The notes under the pieces are model-generated. The model was not told the DNA's origin. It did no database searches and was given only the letters and a program-made list of their open reading frames with translations. From NCBI GenBank assembly GCA_002391465.1, contig DGFC01000161.1:2251-22801 (forward strand): a stretch of DNA of 20,551 bases, given 5' to 3'. The stretch comes from Firmicutes bacterium UBA3910 (lineage in GTDB: Bacteria > Bacillota > Limnochordia > Darwinibacteriales > Darwinibacteriaceae). Shown here piece by piece: positions 7,140 to 13,218 of the stretch. How positions within the stretch are numbered: the first letter of the stretch is position 1; every line of letters begins with the position of its first letter. The position numbers were made by a program, and so were the translations under genes.

Positions 7140-8315
7140 TTACTTGAGCACGGGAGTGACGAAAATCAGTAACTCCTTCTCGGCTGCTAGAGTTGTATCG
7201 CTTCTAAAGAGCCAGCGGATGATGGGAATGCTGCCCAAAACGGGTACCTTCCGGCTCTGTTCCCCCGCCTCTTCCAATGTCATACCGGCCAGTACCGCAG
7301 TCTGTCCATTCTGCAACTGCACGGTAGTGGAAACGGAAGACTGCTTCACCACCAGGTTGCTGCGGGATTCACTGACCAAATGGCTCATCCCCGGTGCGAT
7401 GGTGAGGATGATTTGCTCACCGAAAACCTGCGGTGTTACCTTCAGACTCATCCCCACTTCAACCCGCTCGACCCGGGTGGCCTTGTCACCCGAATCGGCC
7501 AGTAGCAAAATTTGCCTGTCACCCACAAACAGGTGGGCTGCCTGTCCATCGCTTACCAAAACCCGTGGATCGGCGTGGACCTTAGCCTCATTGGTCTCCT
7601 CCAGGGCCTTAAGGTTGAGGAGGAGATTGCCCAGGGCGTTTGTCTCCAAGAAGTGGAGGTTATCCCTTAGGTTCAAACCACCAGCCCAGGTTTCAGCCTT
7701 ACCGTTTTGCCCCGTTGTGGCGAGCTGGAATAAGTTAGTGCCCAGCTCTTTCAAGGCCTTGGTGGACACCTCTGTAATGATCACTTGGATTTCCACCTGC
7801 TTTTGGGGTTGATCCAGCTCCTCGATGAACTTTAGAATCTTCTCCAGTTCCCTCGGCGGTGCTGTGATAGTGAGAACGCTGCTGCTCCGGTCCCCCTTAA
7901 CGTAACTGAGCAGAAAGGATGGTAGCATTGACATCACCCGGTCTGCTGTTACGTGTTTCAAAAAGACCAGCTCTGTGTCGGCCAGCTCCGCAAAGGTACT
8001 GCTGCGGGGATCGGGAAGACCAACAAGATAAAAGTCATCGATTTTGCGAAAAGTGAAACCTCCACCGATTAGGATCAGGCGCAGCGCTTCCTCCAGGGGT
8101 ACATCCACCAGGTCGGCCGTGACCACACCGCTCACAGTGGAATCGGGAATGATGTTGATCCCAGTCTGAAGTGTGATCTCATTTAAGGCATCCTTAATGC
8201 CTGTCTCAAACAAAAACAGATTGACGCGGGGCTCCTCCACCTCCGCTGCCCGAGCCGCCCCGCCCAGCAGCACAAGAAAAACTAGTACGAGCAGGAATAA
8301 ACGTCGTTCTTTCAT
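7140..8315 (-). CDS. Secretin (GspD/PilQ superfamily), outer-membrane pore
   Basis: 391 residues, short for a secretin. A signal peptide (about 1-23, cleavage near ARA/AE) is followed by an STN-like domain at about 30-95 (IKDALNEITLQTGINII, VPLEEALRLIL). A short N1-like module (about 105-170, VFLKHVTADRVMSMLP, LDQPQKQVEIQVIITEV) comes next. The C-terminal secretin domain (about 200-391) carries ADPRVLVSDGQAAHLFVGDR, VGMSLKVTPQV, TTVQLQNGQTAVLAGM and the diagnostic VPVLGSIPIIRWLF followed by KELLIFVTPVL. Secretins form large ring channels in outer membranes for type II/III secretion, type IV pili and phage export, so this implies a diderm cell. The ATG has GGAGGG. None of the usual partner genes (ATPase, platform protein, pseudopilins) is in the window. 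Confidence 0.93.
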   Translation of the reverse strand: MKERRLFLLVLVFLVLLGGAARAAEVEEPRVNLFLFETGIKDALNEITLQTGINIIPDSTVSGVVTADLVDVPLEEALRLILIGGGFTFRKIDDFYLVGLPDPRSSTFAELADTELVFLKHVTADRVMSMLPSFLLSYVKGDRSSSVLTITAPPRELEKILKFIEELDQPQKQVEIQVIITEVSTKALKELGTNLFQLATTGQNGKAETWAGGLNLRDNLHFLETNALGNLLLNLKALEETNEAKVHADPRVLVSDGQAAHLFVGDRQILLLADSGDKATRVERVEVGMSLKVTPQVFGEQIILTIAPGMSHLVSESRSNLVVKQSSVSTTVQLQNGQTAVLAGMTLEEAGEQSRKVPVLGSIPIIRWLFRSDTTLAAEKELLIFVTPVLK

Positions 8316-8358
8316 TGATTGTCCCTCCAGTTTTGACTGTCTTTGGGTTTTGATTTGC

Positions 8359-8880
8359 TTACGGATTATCGGGTACCACCGTCAACAAAATCTCGCCGGT
8401 ATAGGTCTCGGCCGGGTTCTCCCAGGTTGCAATAAGCTGGAAGTCAAAGGTTACTTCCGCCACACCTGGAGGACCGCTCATCACCGGCCTGCGCTCCAGG
8501 GTTATCTCTTTCCACGCTTCCACGTCCGAATCAGGCGGCAGACGCCAGCGAAGTTGGGAAATGTGGATCAGCCCACCCCGCTGCCCAAAGAAATATTCCT
8601 CAGGCGCAGAGATCAGAAGCGTATAGGGTACATTACCTGATACGGTGGCGAGTAAAGCTCGCTTTTTAGTGGCCACAACCCCTGTTTTGGTCCGTTCAGC
8701 CGTGCCCATGATGTAATCAAAGTCCTCAGGCTCAAAGACCAATTCCCCCGCATCCAACTCCAGGTGAATCATCTGGGGGACGATGGCCGAGACCGACATG
8801 TTAGCCCGATCCAGGGCATGGGCTGCGCTGCCTGCCAGGAGCAGCAGTGTTAATGCAATACTTGTGGCATACCTTCCCAC
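8359..8880 (-). CDS. Small secreted beta-sandwich-like protein, first gene of the secretin locus
   Basis: 173 residues from a GTG with a strong GGAGG site seven bases upstream. The signal peptide is MGRYATSIALTLLLLAGS, with cleavage near AHA/LD. The mature chain starts like a secreted subunit (MSVSAIVPQMIHLELDAGEL), has a TVSGNVPYTLLISA strand pair and ends TYTGEILLTVVPDNP, the closing strand shared with the genes at 1810, 2593 and 4883. It has no Cys in the mature part. It is separated by 43 bases from the secretin. As the first gene of the unit it may be a subunit secreted through the secretin or a periplasmic partner; neither is shown. I found no convincing sigma-A promoter in the 100 bases upstream. 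Confidence 0.75.
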   Translation of the reverse strand: MGRYATSIALTLLLLAGSAAHALDRANMSVSAIVPQMIHLELDAGELVFEPEDFDYIMGTAERTKTGVVATKKRALLATVSGNVPYTLLISAPEEYFFGQRGGLIHISQLRWRLPPDSDVEAWKEITLERRPVMSGPPGVAEVTFDFQLIATWENPAETYTGEILLTVVPDNP

Positions 8881-8986
8881 GTCCGCACCTCCTCACCTAT
8901 ACTATTTCCCAATTCTTACCTGTTATGCGAAAATTTACTTTTAATTTTTCCGCCTCTAAAACCGAGCCCAAACCGCCCGGCAGGCA

Positions 8987-9030
8987 CAAAAAAACACCGC
9001 AGGCAACACTTAGAGTGTCACCTGCGGTGT
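8987..9030 (-). terminator. Rho-independent terminator after rnz
   Basis: A perfect 10-bp stem (minus-strand ACACCGCAGG at 9030-9021 pairing with CCTGCGGTGT at 9003-8994) contains a smaller ACACT/AGTGT hairpin and is followed by a run of seven T. It ends the ABC-F/rnz unit and separates it from the secretin locus. Confidence 0.93.
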
Positions 9031-9042
9031 CTCACGCTTCTC

Positions 9043-9969
9043 TTATTCAGTTAAGGGTATTGCAAAGGATGAATGGTCTTCGGCCAGATAGGTGTTGGGA
9101 AACACGGTGCGCGCTTCACCAACAAGTTTCTGGTATGTTTGGGGCGTATAGCGGGAGCTGAAATGGGTGAGGATGAGCATTTTGACATCAGCATCCTTGG
9201 CGATTTGGGCCGCCTGGAGCGTTGTGGAATGGAAGAACTCGTACGCCCTATCCTCCAGTTTGCCCCCAAAGGTTGCTTCATGGACAAGTACATCCGCTTC
9301 TTTGGCCAGCTTCAGGGAAGCTGCTGTGTAACGGGTGTCACCTAGAATCACCACGTGCCTGCCCCTACGGGGCGGCCCCACAAAATCTTGACCATTGATT
9401 ACTCTACCATCATCCAGCGTCACTGTCTCCCCTGCCTTCAGGAGTCCGTAAATGGGTCCGGGCGGAACCTTGAGTTCCTTGAGACGCTCCGCATCGAGCC
9501 TGCCGGGTCGATCCGGTTCTTCCAGCCGGTACCCATAGCTGGGCAGACCGTGTTCTAATAGGGCGAGCCTTACTCGCCAATCTTCGATTTCCAATTCCTC
9601 GTCTGGACGGAGCTCCCTGATCTCCAGGGGGTAGCTCAAACGGGTACCACTCACATCCAGGGCCGTTTCCACAAAACGGCGCAGGCCCATGGGACCATAC
9701 AGGTTCAAAGGCACATCCTTAGACGAAAAGGACCTGCTGGCCAAAAGGCCGGGCAGACCGAAGATGTGGTCCCCGTGGAGGTGGGTGACAAAAATTCGAG
9801 TCACTTTGCGCAAGCTCCAGGGGGAAGCCAATATTTGATGCTGCGTTCCCTCCCCGCAGTCAAAAAGCCAAACGTCACCGGGCGGCGCAGGCATGCGCAG
9901 AGCCAAGCTGGTCACATTGCGCTCCAACGAAGGTTTACCTGCCCCAGTGCCGAGAAAGTATAAAAGCAC
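9043..9969 (-). CDS. rnz: Ribonuclease Z (tRNA 3' processing endonuclease)
   Basis: 308 residues, the normal length for bacterial RNase Z, a zinc metallo-beta-lactamase that cuts tRNA precursors at the 3' end of the acceptor stem. Seen: FLGTGAGKPSLERN at the N-terminus, FDCGEGTQ, the metal motif THLHGDHIFGLPGLL, the exosite region (about 150-190, PPGPIYGLLKAG), HVVILGDTRYT with the bridging Asp, VLVHEATF and LTHFSSRY near the end. The start is GTG; its TAGGAGG site overlaps the TAG of the ABC-F gene 14 bases upstream, so the two are cotranscribed. The terminator follows at once. The tRNA-Arg upstream in the same direction already encodes its CCA, so that tRNA would not obviously need this enzyme. 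Confidence 0.95.
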   Translation of the reverse strand: MLLYFLGTGAGKPSLERNVTSLALRMPAPPGDVWLFDCGEGTQHQILASPWSLRKVTRIFVTHLHGDHIFGLPGLLASRSFSSKDVPLNLYGPMGLRRFVETALDVSGTRLSYPLEIRELRPDEELEIEDWRVRLALLEHGLPSYGYRLEEPDRPGRLDAERLKELKVPPGPIYGLLKAGETVTLDDGRVINGQDFVGPPRRGRHVVILGDTRYTAASLKLAKEADVLVHEATFGGKLEDRAYEFFHSTTLQAAQIAKDADVKMLILTHFSSRYTPQTYQKLVGEARTVFPNTYLAEDHSSFAIPLTE

Positions 9970-9983
9970 TAAATATAATCCTC

Positions 9984-11543
9984 CTAATTCAGTTCAGTTT
10001 CCAGAAACTGTTCGTAATCGATCAACTGAAGTCCTTCCGGGCTCAAGAGAAAAACTTGTTCAAAGACTTCTTTAATGAACTTGCGGTCATGGGAGACCGC
10101 GATAATACAACCGGTGAAGCGCTGCAGAGCCGAACGGATCTCCGGGCCCGACAGCGGTGACAAATTCCGCGTCGGCTCATCGAGCACCAAAACCTCAGCC
10201 CGATCCAGAATCATTTTGGCAAAATACAGCTTAGCCCGCTGCCCCCCGGATAATTCCCACAGGGGATGGAGCATTTCATCCTTGGTGAAATTCATGCTGC
10301 CCAGATACGTCCGCACCTTAGTGAGCTCTTCCTTCTTCTGGGAAGAGGCCAAAAACTCAACCGCATTTTTCTCCCGTTCCATCACTTCCGCGTAATCCTG
10401 GGGCATGTACCCGTAGCGGATGGACGTCTGCTCCAATTCTCTTAGAATGCGCTTGATCAGAGTGGTCTTGCCGCAACCGTTCTCTCCAATTATACAGATT
10501 TTTCTGGGTCCCACAACACTCAACTGGATGTTTTGAGCCAACACCAGATCTCCTGCCTTAAGCTGATCTAGGTGCAGATCTAGAATCCTCTTTCCGTTGG
10601 GAACCAGTATCTCTTCACTGAATTCAATGTCAATGCTTTCTTCAAAGTCGGGTTTTTTTGCCAGCTGCTCCTTTTCCCGCTCAAAGCGCTTGCCCATGGA
10701 CTTCACCGAGCGCATTTTATCCTTTAGATTCTTAGCCACAGAAGGAGCCTGCCGGGAGACAGTGCGCAGCTCATGCTGCACCCGCTGGTAGATCTGGCGA
10801 TAGCGCTCCAACTTGGCATCGAACTCCTCCTTCTCCTTCTTGGCCAGCTTGGTCTGTCTGATTATCTGCTCTTCCCGGTTCTGAACGTACTCACTGTAGG
10901 GCAGGCCCGCAATGGTGTGCTGGGGCTTGCTCTTTTTAATGAGCTGCTCCAGATGGATAATTGTGTTGGCGCAGTTCTCCAGGAGCAGTTCATCGTGGGA
11001 GACAAACATGACCGGGATCTCTAGACCTATGATGAACTTCTCCAGCCACTTTATGGAGGTGAGGTCCAGATCATTGCTGGGCTCATCCAAAAGCAGCAGC
11101 GTGGGCTGGCGCAGCATTTCACAGAGGAGCTGGAATTTGATCTTTTCACCGCCCGAAAGCTGCCTTAATGTGATCTGCTCTGATATTCTCCCTTCTGGAA
11201 AGTCCATCTCCTTGAGAAGCTGGTAATACAGGCGGTAGTCCAGATCTGCCCAACCGACACGCTGACGGAAATAAGTTTCAACCGTCTGGTCGAGTATCTC
11301 GTCTTCCAACACCTGGGGAAGGTAACCGATCACTTCTCCCTGAGTTATAATCTCGCCCTTTATTTCCACGTAAGCCTGCAGGGAAGCAGGATCGGCTATT
11401 GCCTTCAACAGAGTTGATTTTCCATTCCCCTCTTCCCCGATTACGGCCACCTTCATTCCGTCCAGCAGAGAAAAGCTGAAATCTGCCAAGATTGTCCGCA
11501 GATCCTTGGTCAGGTACAATGATAAGTCTTTGATAATTAACAT
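9984..11543 (-). CDS. ABC-F family ATPase, probable ribosome-protection (antibiotic resistance) type
   Basis: 519 residues with two ATPase domains and no membrane segments, as in ABC-F proteins that act on the ribosome. Domain one has Walker A GEEGNGKST (about 36-44), signature LSGGEK, Walker B LLLLDEPSNDLD and switch SHD. A charged coiled-coil linker follows (about 200-310, KLAKKEKEEFDAKLERYRQ). Domain two has Walker A GENGCGKTTL, signature LSGGQRAK and Walker B VLVLDEPTRNLSPLS, where the usual Asn-His-Leu-Asp is replaced. The size and the attenuator in its leader fit the antibiotic-resistance group (Vga/Lsa/VmlR-like); which drug cannot be told. The ATG is preceded by GGGGG inside the 3' arm of the terminator. 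It forms an operon with rnz. Confidence 0.9.
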   Translation of the reverse strand: MLIIKDLSLYLTKDLRTILADFSFSLLDGMKVAVIGEEGNGKSTLLKAIADPASLQAYVEIKGEIITQGEVIGYLPQVLEDEILDQTVETYFRQRVGWADLDYRLYYQLLKEMDFPEGRISEQITLRQLSGGEKIKFQLLCEMLRQPTLLLLDEPSNDLDLTSIKWLEKFIIGLEIPVMFVSHDELLLENCANTIIHLEQLIKKSKPQHTIAGLPYSEYVQNREEQIIRQTKLAKKEKEEFDAKLERYRQIYQRVQHELRTVSRQAPSVAKNLKDKMRSVKSMGKRFEREKEQLAKKPDFEESIDIEFSEEILVPNGKRILDLHLDQLKAGDLVLAQNIQLSVVGPRKICIIGENGCGKTTLIKRILRELEQTSIRYGYMPQDYAEVMEREKNAVEFLASSQKKEELTKVRTYLGSMNFTKDEMLHPLWELSGGQRAKLYFAKMILDRAEVLVLDEPTRNLSPLSGPEIRSALQRFTGCIIAVSHDRKFIKEVFEQVFLLSPEGLQLIDYEQFLETELN

Positions 11544-11544
11544 T

Positions 11545-11575
11545 AAAAAACCCCCTTAAGCGGCTGCCGGGGATT
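11545..11575 (-). terminator. Attenuator terminator overlapping the ABC-F ribosome-binding site
   Basis: Minus-strand AATCCCC (11575-11569) pairs with GGGGGTT (11555-11549), with an internal CGG/CCG mini-stem, and is followed by T residues up to the ABC-F ATG. It lies between promoter and gene, so it can only act as a conditional terminator. GGGGG is also the only plausible Shine-Dalgarno of the gene, so the closed hairpin would block translation too. Confidence 0.7.
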
Positions 11576-11697
11576 GAGTAACGCAAAGGAGCGACGGAAA
11601 CAATGTTCCCGTGCGGAAAGACGAAAAGCTACTCAATATGGCAACCAAAATCAAGCCCACTTGGGCTGCGTCTTCAGTTACAACACTGCCATATTGA
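11573..11697 (-). promoter_or_regulatory. Ribosome-mediated attenuation leader of the ABC-F gene (alternative stems)
   Basis: Stem A is a perfect 11-bp pairing of TCAATATGGCA (11697-11687, right after the leader-ORF stop) with TGCCATATTGA (11643-11633). Inside it is a small AGCCC/GGGCT hairpin. Stem B is a 10-bp pairing with one G-U of ATTGAGTAGC (11637-11628) with GTTACTCAAT (11582-11573). Stems A and B share 11633-11637, and stem B shares 11573-11575 with the terminator stem. A ribosome held on the leader ORF would cover the 5' arm of A, allow B, and so break the terminator. A further 8-bp hairpin (ACGGGAAC/GTTTCCGT) lies inside B. The logic is inferred from base pairing. Confidence 0.72.
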
Positions 11698-11709
11698 TTA
11701 GCTGTTCAT
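11698..11709 (-). CDS. Three-codon leader ORF (Met-Asn-Ser-stop)
   Basis: ATG AAC AGC TAA on the minus strand, preceded by GGAGGAGGG with six bases between GGAGG and the ATG. A site this strong in front of only three codons is unlikely by chance, and the stop codon abuts the first arm of stem A. Very short leader ORFs of this kind are known upstream of antibiotic-inducible ABC-F genes in Firmicutes, where drug-stalled ribosomes relieve attenuation. The peptide itself is not expected to have a function. Confidence 0.7.
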   Translation of the reverse strand: MNS

Positions 11710-11741
11710 TGCCCTCCTCCAATTTCTGCGGAGTATTTAAA

Positions 11742-11817
11742 TGGCGGGCCCGAGACGAATCGAACGTCCGACACATGGTTTAGGAGACCATTGCTCTATC
11801 CACTGAGCTACGGGCCC
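11742..11817 (-). tRNA. tRNA-Arg (anticodon CCU)
   Basis: The complete 76-base cloverleaf is readable: acceptor GGGCCCG/CGGGCCC, D-arm GCTC/GAGC, anticodon stem ATGGT/ACCAT with loop CTCCTAA (anticodon CCT at 11784-11782), five-base variable loop, T-arm GGACG-TTCGATT-CGTCT, discriminator G and an encoded CCA. It decodes AGG. The ABC-F leader starts about 32 bases after it with no clear promoter or terminator between, so read-through into ABC-F and rnz is likely. Confidence 0.97.
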
Positions 11818-11828
11818 AATGCAAATTT

Positions 11829-11857
11829 AGTATAACATAGGCCAAAACAGATTTCAA
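11829..11857 (-). promoter_or_regulatory. Sigma-A promoter of the tRNA-Arg (and probably ABC-F/rnz) unit
   Basis: Minus-strand TTGAAA (11857-11852), exactly 17 bases, then TATACT (11834-11829) with a TG extended -10. It is placed to start transcription just before the tRNA 5' end and is the best promoter match on the minus strand in the window. Confidence 0.85.
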
Positions 11858-11880
11858 TAAATTTTCGCGCGTGCTTCAGG

Positions 11881-12522
11881 CTACTCCCCGTTAGAATCAC
11901 GCTTTCTCACAAGCTCCCTGGTGTTACCGGCAATGTCAACCAACACAACCACCAGTTCAGCTGAATAATAGAACACAACCAGGGCCACAAAGCCCAACAG
12001 AAAACCGGACAGAATCGCCACAAGGCCACCGAGAAAACCCGCAGATGCGGGTGAAAGACCGCCCAGCTGCAGTGATCCCAAACCCAAGAGGTGCAGTATA
12101 TTCCGGCCTGCGATCCAAATAGACAGGCCGCCGGCTAAGCCAGAAAAAACAGATGCACAAGCCATGAGCTCCCCAACCAGCTTGAGCGTGACGGAAAAGA
12201 TGGGAGCAATCACATAACCCGTGTCAGTAAGTTCTTCCACTGTACGGGCCCGGAGCCAAATGGTGTGTATCCAGCAGTAGAGCAGAACAATGAGCAAAAT
12301 CTGCACCACAACTCCCGCCAGTGTAGCGCTGCCTGAGATGGAGTAGTAATACCCTAACCTTCGGAGCTCAGCTACCTCACTCCAGCGACCAACCCACAGG
12401 GCAGCACCGCCCACTCCCACCAAGATGGCAACCGCCCGCAGGATACCTGCGTATACCCTTCTGAATACCAAGCCCGAACTGAGCATGGACAAAACCCGCT
12501 GCATGAAAAAGAATCGAGACAC
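11881..12522 (-). CDS. Membrane protein of unknown function, four transmembrane segments
   Basis: 213 residues when started at the GTG at 12520-12522, which follows GGAGGGGG at good spacing. An in-frame GTG at 12562-12564 would add 14 residues but its nearest purine-rich site is too far upstream. Hydrophobic segments lie at about 26-44, 66-86, 108-132 and 160-190, and the C-terminus is charged (TRELVRKRDSNGE), consistent with a cytoplasmic tail. No family motif is recognised. It has no close partner: the tlp terminator lies upstream and the tRNA promoter begins 24 bases downstream of its stop, with no obvious terminator between. Its function cannot be inferred. Confidence 0.7.
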   Translation of the reverse strand: MSRFFFMQRVLSMLSSGLVFRRVYAGILRAVAILVGVGGAALWVGRWSEVAELRRLGYYYSISGSATLAGVVVQILLIVLLYCWIHTIWLRARTVEELTDTGYVIAPIFSVTLKLVGELMACASVFSGLAGGLSIWIAGRNILHLLGLGSLQLGGLSPASAGFLGGLVAILSGFLLGFVALVVFYYSAELVVVLVDIAGNTRELVRKRDSNGE

Positions 12523-12595
12523 CGTCGTACCCCCTCCAGGAATTCCGTTATCTGATGTTTCCACGCGCTGCAGGCGAATCCTTCCTTTAGGGGTA

Positions 12596-12621
12596 CAACA
12601 AAGCCGGGCGTTATACCCGGC
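12596..12621 (-). terminator. Probable terminator of the tlp pair
   Basis: Minus-strand GCCGGG (12621-12616), a 7-base loop and CCCGGC (12608-12603), followed by TTTGTTGT. It starts five bases after the stop of the second tlp-like gene. The T-tract is interrupted, so it is of moderate strength. Confidence 0.7.
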
Positions 12622-12625
12622 CTTC

Positions 12626-12835
12626 TTAAGGTTCTTCCGTTGTACTACTCTCCAGTTTATCCTCGAGGCTGCGAATCATTTCTTCCCTGTGCTTTGTCTT
12701 TTCAATAACCCTCCTTTCCTGATCCTCAGGTAGTTCGCCTGTTTTCAACCTGTCTAGTGCTTCATCCATCCGTTCCCTGGTGTTCTCTAACTGTTCTTTA
12801 TAAGTCTGTGCACCCTTCTGCCTCTTCTTGTCCAT
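12626..12835 (-). CDS. Tlp-like small spore protein (second copy)
   Basis: 69 residues from an ATG with an AAAGGAG site; a longer frame to 12895 overlaps the preceding gene and is rejected. The chain is very charged and helical (KEQLENTRERMDEALDRL, then EDQERRVIEKTKHREEMI) with no hydrophobic core or signal. It shares with the adjacent Tlp protein a central helix, an acidic Leu-Pro-Glu-(Asp/Glu)-Gln turn and a following Lys-x-x-x-Arg-Glu-Glu helix, so I read it as a diverged duplicate. It lies 14 bases behind Tlp in the same unit. A spore role is inferred by similarity to its neighbour; it lacks the Asp-Asp-Arg-Ser-Asp-Asn segment that defines Tlp. Confidence 0.65.
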   Translation of the reverse strand: MDKKRQKGAQTYKEQLENTRERMDEALDRLKTGELPEDQERRVIEKTKHREEMIRSLEDKLESSTTEEP

Positions 12836-12849
12836 CACGGTCTCCTTTG

Positions 12850-13104
12850 TCAACTGTGGTGGGGATCGTTTTCCCGCCTCTGGCGAAACTCCCATTCATC
12901 CTTTATCTCTTTCCGCTTGCCAGCTATTGCCTCTTCGCGCCTGCGGTTCTTGGCCAGAAGTGCCTGACGCTGCTCTTCAGGCAGATCCTGCTGGAGAAGA
13001 TCGTGCGCTTCCTCCAAATTCTCAATGGTATTTACCACCTGTTCCTGCAGCTTTTCCGCGTTATCACTGCGATCGTCCGGTTTCGGCCTGCGGTCTCGGC
13101 CCAT
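12850..13104 (-). CDS. tlp: Small acid-soluble spore protein Tlp
   Basis: 84 residues from an ATG preceded by AAGGAGGAG; a longer frame to 13161 would add 19 basic residues and no site of its own, so I reject it. It contains the family hallmark PKPDDRSDNAEKLQ, then VVNTIENLEEA and KNRRREEAI..KRKEIKDE, in the order and spacing of Bacillus subtilis Tlp, which is about the same length. Tlp is a minor small acid-soluble protein made in the forespore under sigma-G in Bacillus. Its presence is the best evidence in the window that the organism makes endospores. I could not find a convincing forespore-type promoter in the short upstream region. Confidence 0.9.
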   Translation of the reverse strand: MGRDRRPKPDDRSDNAEKLQEQVVNTIENLEEAHDLLQQDLPEEQRQALLAKNRRREEAIAGKRKEIKDEWEFRQRRENDPHHS

Positions 13105-13169
13105 GATGCTCCTCCTTTCCAGGGAGTGTCTCTTCACCGTTAGTTTTCGCAGTCTGCGCATTTTTAGTC

Positions 13170-13200
13170 AAAAAAACACCTTCCCAACGGGAAGGCGCTT
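13170..13200 (-). terminator. Rho-independent terminator after the DUF2225 gene
   Basis: Minus-strand GCGCCTTCCC, a 3-base GTT loop, then GGGAAGGTGT with G-U wobbles and a run of T. It lies 18 bases after the stop at 13219 and before tlp. Confidence 0.9.
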
Positions 13201-13218
13201 CTTTGCATTAGTGTTAAT

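Noticed and set aside
7099-7812. A long plus-strand open frame opposite the secretin
   Set aside because: It has low-complexity Ser/Arg-rich content, no ribosome-binding site and lies wholly over well-supported secretin coding sequence.
7140-8315. Reading the secretin as part of a type IV pilus or type II secretion cluster
   Set aside because: No ATPase, platform protein, prepilin-like N-termini or prepilin peptidase occurs in the window; the relation may exist elsewhere in the genome but is not shown.
1810-8880. Reading the locus as a chaperone-usher fimbria
   Set aside because: No usher is encoded, the secretin is not an usher, and the small proteins lack the usual Cys pair of such pilins.
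11278-11586. Minus-strand open frame across the ABC-F start and leader
   Set aside because: It overlaps the ABC-F coding region in another frame and begins inside the attenuator hairpin without a ribosome-binding site.
11742-11817. tRNA-Arg as an attachment site of an integrated element
   Set aside because: No integrase and no direct repeat of the tRNA 3' end were seen nearby.
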